From Clostridiales bacterium (GTDB lineage Bacteria > Bacillota_A > Clostridia > Christensenellales > Aristaeellaceae), in the NCBI GenBank assembly GCA_012514855.1, contig JAAYZL010000001.1, forward strand, positions 1-5,853: a stretch of DNA of 5,853 nucleotides. The letters are read 5' to 3'. This document shows positions 1-5,853 of the stretch, piece after piece (the first letter of the stretch is position 1; each line of letters begins with the position of its first letter). The notes below the pieces were generated by a model. The model saw nothing but the letters and a program-made list of their open reading frames with translations, searched no databases and was not told the DNA's origin. A program made the translations under genes and the position numbers.

Positions 1-238
1 GAAGCCGCGCCTTGTTGACCTGTCCCGTGATGGCAAGCACAATGACGGTCGGGCTGTGGCGGTTTCCGACGTCGTTCTGGATGACCAGAACGGGCCGTAC
101 GCCGCCCTGCTCCGAACCCACCACGGGGTCGAGGCTGGCGCTGAACAGATCCCCTCTAGCAATCATGGTTTCACGCTCCGCATAGACTGTCTGCTGCATG
201 CTATGCGCGCCGGTCCCCCTGTGTGAAAGCATATCCAC
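1..238 (-). CDS. mazF: MazF/PemK-family mRNA interferase toxin (EndoA-like), 3' end cut by window edge
   Basis: Ribosome-independent endoribonuclease toxin of a type II toxin-antitoxin pair; it cleaves mRNA at short sequence motifs in the cytoplasm. Read from the ATG at 166 the protein begins [20 protein letters not shown], followed by [12 protein letters not shown] and later [15 protein letters not shown]. This matches the start of Bacillus EndoA/MazF almost segment by segment. Arg24 (in GGVRP) and Thr47 (in AIT) correspond to the catalytic Arg25 and Thr48 of the Bacillus enzyme. Only about the first 55 of roughly 116 family residues are in the window. The frame stays open upstream: ATG at 199, ATG at 232 and GTG at 238 are all in phase. 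GTG 238 has the best ribosome site (AGGAGG at 251-246, 7-base spacing) and would add 24 residues; ATG 166 has a weaker GGAG 9 bases ahead and gives the canonical N terminus. The family call is secure, the start is not. The gene follows ypeB on the same strand after 59 bases, and no antitoxin gene lies between them. Confidence 0.9.
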   Translation of the reverse strand, partial: MDMLSHRGTGAHSMQQTVYAERETMIARGDLFSASLDPVVGSEQGGVRPVLVIQNDVGNRHSPTVIVLAITGQVNKARL

Positions 239-245
239 AGCGCTT

Positions 246-251
246 CCTCCT
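246..251 (-). promoter_or_regulatory. Perfect Shine-Dalgarno AGGAGG for mazF GTG start
   Basis: On the minus strand AAAGGAGG ends 7 bases before a GTG at 238, which is in frame with the MazF coding sequence. This is the strongest ribosome site near the gene. It favours a 24-residue N-terminal extension over the canonical ATG at 166. Confidence 0.6.
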
Positions 252-297
252 TTCGCCCCCATCCTAAAAATCCCGTCAATCCGCCGCAATCGGCGCG

Positions 298-1629
298 CTA
301 TATCACCAATACGCCGTTCTCGTCGCTGATGACCTGCAGAATCTCGCGCTCCGCGCCGGTCTGGGCGTCGATATAGACGAGGTACATGTCCGCTCCGTCG
401 GTCGCGGCGATCTCGTAGCAGAGGTACTCGTTCGCGTTCTCCGGGATCACGCACAGCCGCACGGTTCCGGCCGTCAGCCTTCCGCCGAGCCGCGAGAGGG
501 CCTCCTCTTCGGAGATCGCGGGCAGGTTCAGCGTGCGCGGGACGTGGTTCCTCAAGTAGGCTCCGTCCTCCATGCCGATGATCGCGCCGTCTGCGAGCGA
601 CACCTGCAGCTTGACGAGGTCCGGGTACAGCACGACCCCGTCCTGCACCGCCGAGAAGTTCACCGTCATGATGCCGTCGTACTGGCTGTAATAGCTCTCC
701 TGCATGTCGCCGAACCCGCGCGAGATCAGGAACGCGCGCGCCGCGTCGACGGCCTGCTGATCGGTGAGCCGGATGTCGGTCACGTCGTCGCTTGGCAGGA
801 GGTACAGCATCCGCCCGCCCGCCTTCGTCATGCCCGCGTTCATCCGGTAGCCGTTCGCGACGAGCGAGAACTCATAGCAGTCGACCGGGATCTGGCTCTC
901 GCCGTCAAAGGTGATTTCGGTCACGGCGTCGACGCCCACGAAGGTCGTCAAAAGCTGCTGGGCATCCTGCTGGCTTACGCTTGCAAGTCCCGCGAGCGCC
1001 CGGAACTCCGGCTGGCCGATGCTGTCGGAGAACGGCCCGTCGTAGAGCAGCACCGGGTACGCGGTCGCCGGGTTCGTCAGCGGGTAGAGTTGCTCGCCGC
1101 CGGTCTCCTCGTAGGCGCCGAGGAACACGTTTTCGCCGGCCTCGAACCGCGTCAGCAGTTGCCCGAGGCCGACGGAGAGCTCCGCCGCGGTCTCGGAGAG
1201 CGTCGTAATCGTCTGCGTATCGGTCGTCGAAATCGCGCCGCCGCCCGCGAGCCGCCCGGCGAGCGCGGTCGCGAAGTCGCCCGTCTGGTTGACGAACTTT
1301 ATCGTCGCGGACACCGCGTTCTCGCCCAGCGGCAATATCGCCAGGTCGTCCTGCGCGCCCTGCGCCTGCCGGGAAATCTCCGAGAGCAGCATCTGCTCCT
1401 GCTGGGCGCTGCCGGTCACGAGGAGCTTGCGGAGATTGGCGGACATGCCCTCCATCAGCTCGCAGGTCTCATAAAACGCCTTCTGATAGATGCCGGACAG
1501 CCGCGTGTTCAGCGCGGCCACGTCCGAGCCCTGCTTGAATGTAAGCACAAGCAGCCCGACGAGCAGCGCGCAGGCCGCGAACAGCGCCGACTTCGTATAG
1601 TCCCGATCGCGAATTCCCGTTTTTTGCAT
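298..1629 (-). CDS. ypeB: Germination protein YpeB (PepSY-repeat protein, SleB partner)
   Basis: 443 residues, close to the roughly 450 of Bacillus YpeB. YpeB is made in the forespore, sits in the inner spore membrane, and is required for SleB to be placed and kept stable in the cortex; proteolysis of YpeB at germination frees SleB. Visible parts: a short charged N terminus; one transmembrane anchor at about residues 13-31; a helical, Glu/Gln-rich N-terminal domain at about 33-175; and a C-terminal half of PepSY-type repeats at about 210-440. Segments that resemble Bacillus YpeB include the [19 protein letters not shown] stretch, the following [11 protein letters not shown], and [11 protein letters not shown] followed by YIDAQTGAE near the end. 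ATG 1629 has only a modest ribosome site (GGGGA, 7 bases away). It lies 75 bases after the sleB stop, in the usual sleB-ypeB order, which strongly supports the call. A stable hairpin stands between the two genes. The stop is TAG at 300-298. Confidence 0.93.
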   Translation of the reverse strand: MQKTGIRDRDYTKSALFAACALLVGLLVLTFKQGSDVAALNTRLSGIYQKAFYETCELMEGMSANLRKLLVTGSAQQEQMLLSEISRQAQGAQDDLAILPLGENAVSATIKFVNQTGDFATALAGRLAGGGAISTTDTQTITTLSETAAELSVGLGQLLTRFEAGENVFLGAYEETGGEQLYPLTNPATAYPVLLYDGPFSDSIGQPEFRALAGLASVSQQDAQQLLTTFVGVDAVTEITFDGESQIPVDCYEFSLVANGYRMNAGMTKAGGRMLYLLPSDDVTDIRLTDQQAVDAARAFLISRGFGDMQESYYSQYDGIMTVNFSAVQDGVVLYPDLVKLQVSLADGAIIGMEDGAYLRNHVPRTLNLPAISEEEALSRLGGRLTAGTVRLCVIPENANEYLCYEIAATDGADMYLVYIDAQTGAEREILQVISDENGVLVI

Positions 1630-1667
1630 GTTCGAATCCCCGTTTCATAGCGTGATTTGCCCTTTTT

Positions 1668-1692
1668 CCCCCGCGACAGGGCGCCGCGGGGG
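1668..1692 (-). other. GC-rich hairpin in the sleB-ypeB spacer
   Basis: Arms CCCCCGCG (1668-1675) and CGCGGGGG (1685-1692) form a perfect 8-base-pair stem around a 9-base loop. On the transcribed (minus) strand the stem is followed by AAAAAGGG, not a T run, so it is not an ordinary intrinsic terminator for sleB. It lies 38 bases before the ypeB start. It could act as an mRNA stability or processing element or tune expression of ypeB relative to sleB; that role is inference. Confidence 0.6.
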
Positions 1693-1704
1693 AGCAAGCG
1701 GCCG

Positions 1705-2379
1705 TCAGACCGCAAATCTGTGGTTTCCGATCACCGTCTTCGTGGTGCGCGTGCGAATCCACCGGTCGCTGGTTCCCGCGGGGTTGTAGAAATACAGGCA
1801 GCCGCCGGTCGGGTCCCATCCGTTCATCGCGTCGAGCGCGGCGCGGATGGCCGAGGCGTTGGGCGTGCGGTTGATCTGGCCGTTCGACACGCAGGAAAAC
1901 GCGCCGCTCTGGTAGATCACGCCCGAGATGGTGTTGGGAAAGGACGAGCTGGCGACGCGGTTTAATACGACCGCCGCGACCGCGACCTGTCCCTTGTACG
2001 GCTCGCCGCGCGCCTCGGCGTAGACGAGCTTCGACAAAAGCCTGTGGTCGGCGGACACGATCTTCGCCGCGGTCTGCGTCGACGTCGAACCGCCGCTCGA
2101 ACCGCCGCCGGTGAGCGTCACGCCGAGCGCCGCCGCGGTGCTGGGACCCACCCGGCCGTCGACGGCAAGCCCGTTCTTCCGCTGGAACGCCCGGACCGCG
2201 TCGCGCGTGCGCTCGCCGTACCGGCCGTCGGGCGTGCCGGTGATATAGCCGTACTGCACGAGGCGCTGCTGCACCTTGCGCACGTTTTCGCCGGACGAGC
2301 CGACCTCGAGAACCACCGCCGCCGAGGCGTTCGGGAAAAGCATCATCAGCGCCAGTATCAACGCAAAAAATTTCTTCAT
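1705..2379 (-). CDS. sleB: Spore cortex-lytic enzyme SleB
   Basis: 224 residues from ATG 2379. SleB is a lytic transglycosylase that cuts the muramic-delta-lactam-containing spore cortex during germination. Signal peptide: MKKFF, a hydrophobic stretch, then ASA at residues 18-20 as a probable cleavage site. Residues 24-86 are a PG_binding_1 peptidoglycan-binding domain (VRKVQQRL, DGRYGERTRDAVRAFQ, DGRVGPST). A Gly/Ser/Thr-rich linker covers about 88-105. Residues 113-224 are the Hydrolase_2 catalytic domain, with LVYAEARGEPYKGQVAVAAV holding the expected catalytic Glu122 and the family features VVLNRV, GAFSCV and a C-terminal YFYNP to NHRFAV segment. A TTG 12 bases upstream (2391) also gives an open frame, but it lies inside the ribosome site; ATG 2379, with GGAGG 5 bases ahead, is the proper start. 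The gene sits between spoIIR and ypeB, on the same strand. Confidence 0.96.
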   Translation of the reverse strand: MKKFFALILALMMLFPNASAAVVLEVGSSGENVRKVQQRLVQYGYITGTPDGRYGERTRDAVRAFQRKNGLAVDGRVGPSTAAALGVTLTGGGSSGGSTSTQTAAKIVSADHRLLSKLVYAEARGEPYKGQVAVAAVVLNRVASSSFPNTISGVIYQSGAFSCVSNGQINRTPNASAIRAALDAMNGWDPTGGCLYFYNPAGTSDRWIRTRTTKTVIGNHRFAV

Positions 2380-2380
2380 G

Positions 2381-2920
2381 TCAACCTCCAAATGCTCCGC
2401 TCAGGAATTGCCCGATCGACGAGTAGAACTCGATGGGCGGCTGCTCGCCCGCGAAATAGGCGCTTTCGTCGAGCACGCACAGCGACGGGTACAATACGCA
2501 CCACCAGTTGTGCCCCTCGCCCGCGCCGAGCGTGATGCGCAGCGCGCGGTACTCGCCCGCCGGGACGAACACCTCGCCGTAGAGCCTGTCCGGGAATTCG
2601 AACGCGCCGGTCTCGACCGCGATCGCGCCCTCAAAGCCCATCCCGTTGGCCGCCGATGCCGCGGCGGTCCGGAACTTCGGGAGGTTCGCGTTGAGAAGCG
2701 CGTACGCCCCGTCCGCGCCCTCGCACTCGGACAGGAGCTCCCGCGCGGTTTCGAGGCACGCGTCGCGCACCGCGAGCTTTACCTGCTGCTCCCAATCGGA
2801 ATCGCCCTCGGCCACGACGTGCAGCCGGACAAAGCCGGAAATCGGCTCGGCAGACGCCGGAGCCGAAAATACCGCGAGCGCCGTGAGCGCGACCAGCGCG
2901 CAAAAAAACCGGCGAAGCAC
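2381..2920 (-). CDS. spoIIR: Stage II sporulation protein R (SpoIIR)
   Basis: 179 residues. SpoIIR is made in the forespore under sigma-F, exported into the intermembrane space, and activates the SpoIIGA protease that matures pro-sigma-E in the mother cell. The N terminus (MLRRFF, hydrophobic run, then PASA-EP) is a typical signal peptide, with cleavage likely after residue 24. Diagnostic family motifs: VRLHVVAEGDSDWEQQVKLAVRDACL at about residues 31-56 (the family usually reads close to RLHVIANSDS) and GEGHNWWCVLYPSLC at about 134-148. The protein is somewhat short compared with the roughly 220-residue Bacillus protein, the difference being mainly at the C terminus. The start is GTG 2920 with GGAGGG at 2931-2926 and 5-base spacing. 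It lies 84 bases after pyrR and is directly coupled to sleB, so three consecutive genes serve the forespore or the spore. I could not find a convincing sigma-F promoter in the gap upstream. Confidence 0.95.
   Translation of the reverse strand: MLRRFFCALVALTALAVFSAPASAEPISGFVRLHVVAEGDSDWEQQVKLAVRDACLETARELLSECEGADGAYALLNANLPKFRTAAASAANGMGFEGAIAVETGAFEFPDRLYGEVFVPAGEYRALRITLGAGEGHNWWCVLYPSLCVLDESAYFAGEQPPIEFYSSIGQFLSGAFGG
2385..2389 (-). promoter_or_regulatory. sleB Shine-Dalgarno inside the end of spoIIR
   Basis: GGAGG, 5 bases before the sleB ATG, is formed by the two last glycine codons of spoIIR (GGA GGT TGA). The spoIIR stop and the sleB start are one base apart (TGA C ATG). This arrangement favours translational coupling. 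Confidence 0.85.
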
Positions 2921-2925
2921 AAAAT

Positions 2926-2931
2926 CCCTCC
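2926..2931 (-). promoter_or_regulatory. spoIIR Shine-Dalgarno fixing a GTG start
   Basis: GGAGGG ends 5 bases before GTG 2920 on the minus strand. It is the only good ribosome site near the N terminus and gives a complete signal peptide. Confidence 0.8.
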
Positions 2932-3004
2932 AATCGTGTCGGGTTTCTGCTACTATCGTCGGCAGTTTTTTTCCGGTTTATTCAGTTTGTGGGGAATTTT
3001 CCGG

Positions 3005-3619
<615 letters not shown>

Positions 3620-3652
3620 TTAATTCCCAAGCGCGCAAACTTAACACGGGAT

Positions 3653-3661
3653 TGATATAAT
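3653..3661 (+). promoter_or_regulatory. Extended -10 promoter of degV
   Basis: TGATATAAT has the TGn extension and a perfect TATAAT (3656-3661). No good -35 lies 16-18 bases upstream, as is common for extended -10 promoters. Transcription would start near 3668, leaving a leader of about 20 bases that holds the degV ribosome site AAAGGAG at 3675-3681. Confidence 0.55.
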
Positions 3662-3687
3662 CAACGCACCAAACAAAGGAGACGCCC

Positions 3688-4554
3688 ATGAATACACAAA
3701 AAATAGGGATACTCACCGATTCCGGAACGGATGTGCCGGCCGAGTACGCGCGCGAGCACGGCATCCGGGTCGTTCCGCTGTCCATCCACTTCGGGGACGA
3801 CGCCTTCGAGGACGGCGTGATCAGCCGCGCCGAGCTGTTCCGGCGGCTCGAGACGGAGACGCCCAAGACCTCGCTTCCCGCGACCGAGCGCATCGCCGGC
3901 GCGTTCGAGGCGTTCGAGCGCGAGGGCTGCACGCATGTGTTCGCGATCACGATCTCCGGCGCGCTCAGCGGCACAAACGGCATGATCGCGCTGATGGCGC
4001 AGGATTTCCCGAAGCTCGACGTGCGCGTCGTCGACACGAAGAACATCGGCATCGCCGCCGGGTTCACGGTCATGCGCGCGGCCGAGATGATCGCGGAGGG
4101 CGTTCAGGCCGACGAGATCGAGCGCGTCCTCTTGCGCGATTTGCGCGAGACCCGCGTGTTCTTCTACGTGCCGACGCTGGAGTTTTTGAAGCGCGGCGGG
4201 AGGATCGGCAAGGTCGCCGCGACGATCGGCATAGCGCTGGGCATCCGGCCGATCATCTCCTGCGACGAGGAGGGCGCGTACCACACCGTCGTGAAGCCGC
4301 GCGGGGAGGCCAAGGCGCTCGCCGCCGCGGTCAAGATCGCCGCGGACTTCGCCAAGGGCTACGTCTGCCGCGTCGCCGTCGCGCACGCGAACGCGCTCGA
4401 GACCGCGCAGCGCGTCCGGGACGACCTGAAAAAGCACCTCGAGAACGTGAAGAGCTTCTTCGAGGGCGAGATCAGCGCGGCGCTGAGCGTGCACAGCGGC
4501 CCCGGCCTCGTCGGCATCGCCGTCGAGCGCGTCAGCCCCGTCCCGGAGGGATAG
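3688..4554 (+). CDS. DegV family (EDD fold) fatty-acid-binding protein
   Basis: 288 residues, the usual length for the family. DegV proteins bind a single fatty acid between two domains; in Bacillota the related FakB proteins present fatty acids to the kinase FakA for phosphorylation and entry into phospholipids. Motifs in order: IGILTDSGTDVP (6-17), TPKTSLPA (58-65) with the family's TS-x-P, FAITISGALSGTNG (85-98) with the conserved Ser/Gly loop, VVDTKNIGIAAGF (114-126), VFFYVPTLEFLKRGGRIGK (157-175) with the GGRI signature, GIRPIIS (185-191), and HSGPGLVGIAVE (269-280). Start ATG 3688 follows AAAGGAG with 6-base spacing. It is transcribed alone, divergent from pyrR and convergent with the permease. 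No kinase partner gene is next to it, so whether this copy is a true FakB cannot be decided here. Confidence 0.94.
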   Translation: MNTQKIGILTDSGTDVPAEYAREHGIRVVPLSIHFGDDAFEDGVISRAELFRRLETETPKTSLPATERIAGAFEAFEREGCTHVFAITISGALSGTNGMIALMAQDFPKLDVRVVDTKNIGIAAGFTVMRAAEMIAEGVQADEIERVLLRDLRETRVFFYVPTLEFLKRGGRIGKVAATIGIALGIRPIISCDEEGAYHTVVKPRGEAKALAAAVKIAADFAKGYVCRVAVAHANALETAQRVRDDLKKHLENVKSFFEGEISAALSVHSGPGLVGIAVERVSPVPEG

Positions 4555-4566
4555 ACCCCAAAATAC

Positions 4567-4598
4567 CCGCGCCGCATGGGGGTTTCTCCGGGGCGCGG
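4567..4598. terminator. GC-rich hairpin after degV, possible terminator
   Basis: CCGCGCC (4567-4573) and GGCGCGG (4592-4598) form a perfect 7-base-pair stem with an 18-base loop, 12 bases after the degV stop. On the plus strand no T run follows. On the minus strand the stem is followed by GTATTTT, so it fits a terminator better for transcription arriving from the permease side. Its function is uncertain. Confidence 0.35.
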
Positions 4599-4606
4599 AC
4601 AGACCG

Positions 4607-4630
4607 ATAATACCAAGGAAGAATATTAAT
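4607..4630 (+). repeat. Left terminal inverted repeat
   Basis: Pairs with 4823-4846 at 19 of 24 positions, including an uninterrupted AATATTAAT at 4622-4630. Read outward (minus strand) it ends TTGGTATTAT, which resembles an extended -10 promoter box. Confidence 0.65.
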
Positions 4631-4682
4631 ACCTTCAAAGGGTCGAGGGATTTTCGATGCAGAACTAGGAGCCGGAGCGAGG

Positions 4683-4697
4683 CGTAGCAGCGCTACG
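4683..4697. repeat. Internal hairpin 1, 6-base-pair stem
   Basis: CGTAGC, loop AGC, GCTACG. A perfect short stem with a three-base loop in the left half of the repeat element. Confidence 0.6.
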
Positions 4698-4722
4698 TTG
4701 AGCGGAGAGCGACAAAGTGAGG

Positions 4723-4745
4723 TTTGATTGCCGAAGGCAATCAAA
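4723..4745. repeat. Internal hairpin 2, 10-base-pair stem
   Basis: TTTGATTGCC (4723-4732), loop GAA, GGCAATCAAA (4736-4745). A perfect stem with a three-base loop; its tip reads CCGAAGG. Confidence 0.8.
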
Positions 4746-4758
4746 GTCGCAACGCGAC
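4746..4758. repeat. Internal hairpin 3, 5-base-pair stem
   Basis: GTCGC, loop AAC, GCGAC. It begins at the base right after hairpin 2 and ends one base before hairpin 4, so the three could stack as consecutive structures. Confidence 0.5.
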
Positions 4759-4759
4759 C

Positions 4760-4790
4760 GGCCCGTTCAAACCGAAGATTTGAACGGGCC
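4760..4790. repeat. Internal hairpin 4, 12-base-pair stem
   Basis: GGCCCGTTCAAA (4760-4771), loop CCGAAGA, TTTGAACGGGCC (4779-4790). This is the longest perfect stem in the element; its loop carries the same CCGAAG string as the tip of hairpin 2. No T run follows on either strand, so it is not a typical terminator. Confidence 0.8.
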
Positions 4791-4822
4791 GCCGTGCGCG
4801 AAAAGACCCGACGCGACGAGGG

Positions 4823-4846
4823 ATTAATATTTTGGATTGGTATAAT
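4823..4846 (-). repeat. Right terminal inverted repeat
   Basis: Inverted counterpart of 4607-4630. Read outward on the plus strand it ends TTGGTATAAT, an extended -10-like box. The next base starts the palindrome at 4847. Confidence 0.65.
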
Positions 4847-4875
4847 GCAATGCCGCACAAATTGTGCGGCATTGC
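4847..4875. terminator. Near-perfect 29-base palindrome after the permease gene, probable terminator or processing hairpin
   Basis: GCAATGCCGCACAA (4847-4860) and TTGTGCGGCATTGC (4862-4875) are exact inverted copies around a single A; as RNA this gives a stem of about 12 pairs with an AAATT-type loop. It lies 25 bases beyond the permease stop, the right place for a terminator. The following bases (ATTATACC on the minus strand, CTTGTCGG on the plus strand) contain no strong T run, so termination may be weak or the hairpin may protect the mRNA end. Confidence 0.45.
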
Positions 4876-4900
4876 CTTGTCGGTACTATTGCTCTGCCAA

Positions 4901-5853
4901 CTATACCTTGCGCGTCGCGGCCTCCATCCGCTTTTCGGGGTCCTTCTTCTTGGCGACGGCGCTCCACGTGTGCATGACGAGCGAGAGCGCGATGACGCCG
5001 TAGGAGATGAACGCGCGGAAGAACTCGGAGATGGTCGCGTTGCCGAACAGGGTCTTGCCCGCGCTCTGCACGACGATGAACAGCAGGTGGAACAGCACGC
5101 AGCCGAGCAGCGCCTGCCCGTTCGTGGCCTTCGCGATCGACGCGCCGCCGACGAGTATCGCCGCGCCCGCGTACAGGCCGACCTGTTCGTGCGAGCCGTA
5201 GGTCTGCAGCGACCCCATGTGCTGCGCGAAGATCAGGTGGCCGAGCCCCGCGAGCACCGTCGAGAGCATGATGGCCGTCACGCGCACCTTGTCGACGTTG
5301 ATGCCCGCCGCGTTCGCGACGACGCGGTTTTGGCCGACCGCGCGGAACTGCTGGCCGAGCCGCGTCTTCATGAGCATCATGTTGAACGCGCACAGGAGCC
5401 CGACGACCGCGAAGGTAACGACCGGTATGTGCACCGTCGCAAACACCGACCGCACGGCCGGGAACTGCACCGCGACGACGCATGCAGCGAGCGCCGCGAG
5501 CACCCAGGTCATGCGCGAGCGCTGAATCCGCTTCGCCACAAACAGCGCGACGACAATTGCCGCCATGATGCCGGCGAACAGGTAGAGCGTCGACGCGAAA
5601 TCGAGCCTGAGCACCCCGTCGAGCGCGTACTTGATGCCGGTGGCCTTCGAAAGATCGAGCGTGTTCGCGACGCCGGTCGAGCCCTTGATGACGAGCCCCG
5701 GGCTCTTGAGCGGGATCAGGTTTCCGAAGATGAACAGGAACAGGAGCTGGTAGAGCCCGTTCGCGAAGAAGCCCAGGATCATGCCGCCGATCATCTCCTG
5801 CCCCTTCATCTTGTTGAGCAGTTTTCCGATCAGCAGGCCGAACAGCGCCGAGA
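4901..5853 (-). CDS. ABC transporter permease, BPD_transp_2 family (sugar/nucleoside type), N terminus beyond window edge
   Basis: Membrane permease of an ABC importer of the RbsC-like/nucleoside class; it would form the channel with an ATPase and a substrate-binding lipoprotein. About 316 residues are visible up to the TAG at 4903-4901, and the frame is open to the right edge (…SALFGLLIGKLLNK before the first internal Met at 5809). That ATG has no ribosome site and lies inside a conserved-looking stretch, so it is not the start. Hydrophobic segments include MIGGMILGFFANGLYQLLFL, LYLFAGIMAAIVVALFV, MTWVLAALAACVVAV, IPVVTFAVVGLLCAFNMMLM, VTAIMLSTVLAGLGHLIF, ALLGCVLFHLLFIVV and FISYGVIALSLVMHTW. 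The cytoplasmic loop AVGQNRVVANAAGINVDKVR matches the conserved GxN...GI-V coupling loop of this family. The C terminus is basic (KKKDPEKRMEAATRKV). The substrate cannot be told from this part, and the partner genes would lie to the right. Confidence 0.85.
   Translation of the reverse strand, partial: SALFGLLIGKLLNKMKGQEMIGGMILGFFANGLYQLLFLFIFGNLIPLKSPGLVIKGSTGVANTLDLSKATGIKYALDGVLRLDFASTLYLFAGIMAAIVVALFVAKRIQRSRMTWVLAALAACVVAVQFPAVRSVFATVHIPVVTFAVVGLLCAFNMMLMKTRLGQQFRAVGQNRVVANAAGINVDKVRVTAIMLSTVLAGLGHLIFAQHMGSLQTYGSHEQVGLYAGAAILVGGASIAKATNGQALLGCVLFHLLFIVVQSAGKTLFGNATISEFFRAFISYGVIALSLVMHTWSAVAKKKDPEKRMEAATRKV

Larger units (their letters stand above)
4607..4846. mobile_element. MITE-like intergenic repeat element, about 240 bases, no coding capacity
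   Basis: The gap between degV and the permease contains a structured element bounded by imperfect terminal inverted repeats. The left end (4607-4630) begins ATAATACCAA and ends AATATTAAT; the complement of the right end (4823-4846) begins ATTATACCAA and ends AATATTAAT. By hand 19 of 24 positions agree. Weaker similarity runs further inward (a GTCG block and a TTTTCG block in both arms), and a 9-base direct repeat CGAGGGATT occurs at 4644-4652 and 4817-4825. Inside is a chain of four hairpins. There is no transposase and no credible reading frame, so if mobile it would depend on an enzyme from elsewhere. No clear target-site duplication is visible at the ends. The inner text (GGAGCCGGAGCGAGGCGTAG and following) resembles repeats I recall from gut Clostridia, but I cannot verify copies from one window. 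Confidence 0.6.

Noticed and set aside
270..297. Small stem CGCCG-ATTG-CGGCG after ypeB followed by TTTTT as a terminator
   Set aside because: The stem is only five pairs and the T run starts about ten bases later, too far for an intrinsic terminator.
544..1650. Long plus-strand open frame (368 codons) opposite ypeB
   Set aside because: Its translation is Arg/His/Ala-rich and low in complexity, with no recognisable motif. It is the mirror of a well-supported YpeB in GC-rich DNA where stops are rare.
2381..2391. TTG at 2391 as the sleB start
   Set aside because: It lies within the Shine-Dalgarno itself. ATG 2379 has proper spacing and gives a standard signal peptide.
2948..2973. CTGC...GCAG followed by seven T on the plus strand as a terminator
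   Set aside because: The stem has only four pairs, and no plus-strand gene ends there.
2921..3004. Sigma-F-like promoter before spoIIR (GAATA at about 2978-2982 on the minus strand)
   Set aside because: No good GGnnAnAnT box stands 15-16 bases downstream; the best match has about 3 of 5 key bases.
3661..4638. Minus-strand open frame of 325 codons opposite degV
   Set aside because: Arg/Asp/Ala-rich antisense of a clear DegV gene, with no domain signature.
4532..4858. 108-codon minus-strand frame inside the repeat element
   Set aside because: It spans hairpins and terminal repeats and overlaps the degV 3' end. Frames of this kind in repeats are often annotated as hypothetical proteins but show no coding character here.
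4901..5809. ATG at 5809 as the permease start
   Set aside because: No ribosome site precedes it, and the same frame stays open with hydrophobic, family-like sequence to the window edge. The gene is partial.

Overview
The window looks like a stretch of chromosome from a GC-rich, endospore-forming member of the Bacillota, most likely class Clostridia. Three genes are sporulation or germination genes found only in spore formers (spoIIR, sleB, ypeB). pyrR, degV and a MazF-type toxin also fit Bacillota. The Oscillospirales/Christensenellales neighbourhood is a guess from base composition and gene style; no marker gene proves it.

Layout. From the left edge to 3541 all genes lie on the minus strand, in transcription order pyrR, spoIIR, sleB, ypeB, mazF (the last cut by the window edge). 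At 3542-3687 a short divergent promoter region separates pyrR from degV on the plus strand. degV converges on the 3' half of an ABC-transporter permease (minus strand, cut by the right edge). The 346-base gap between them (4555-4900) has no credible gene but is dense in inverted repeats. It holds a roughly 240-base MITE-like element with imperfect terminal inverted repeats and a chain of internal hairpins, which directly abuts a separate near-perfect 29-base palindrome.

How the genes work together. SpoIIR is the secreted forespore signal that triggers pro-sigma-E processing in the mother cell. SleB is the cortex-lytic enzyme of germination, and YpeB is the membrane protein needed to place and protect SleB. 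spoIIR and sleB are tightly coupled: the sleB Shine-Dalgarno is made of the last codons of spoIIR, and ATG follows the stop after one base. The group therefore looks like a forespore cluster joining an early sporulation signal to the germination hydrolase pair. PyrR senses uridine nucleotides and normally controls pyrimidine genes; none of those is in view. DegV is a fatty-acid-binding protein, and the permease belongs to the sugar/nucleoside ABC importer type.

Overall the coding content is familiar. The least explained parts are the repeat element at 4607-4846, the dyad in the pyrR/degV promoter region, the PyrR-loop-like sequence over the pyrR ribosome binding site, and the extended 5' end of mazF with no antitoxin gene beside it.
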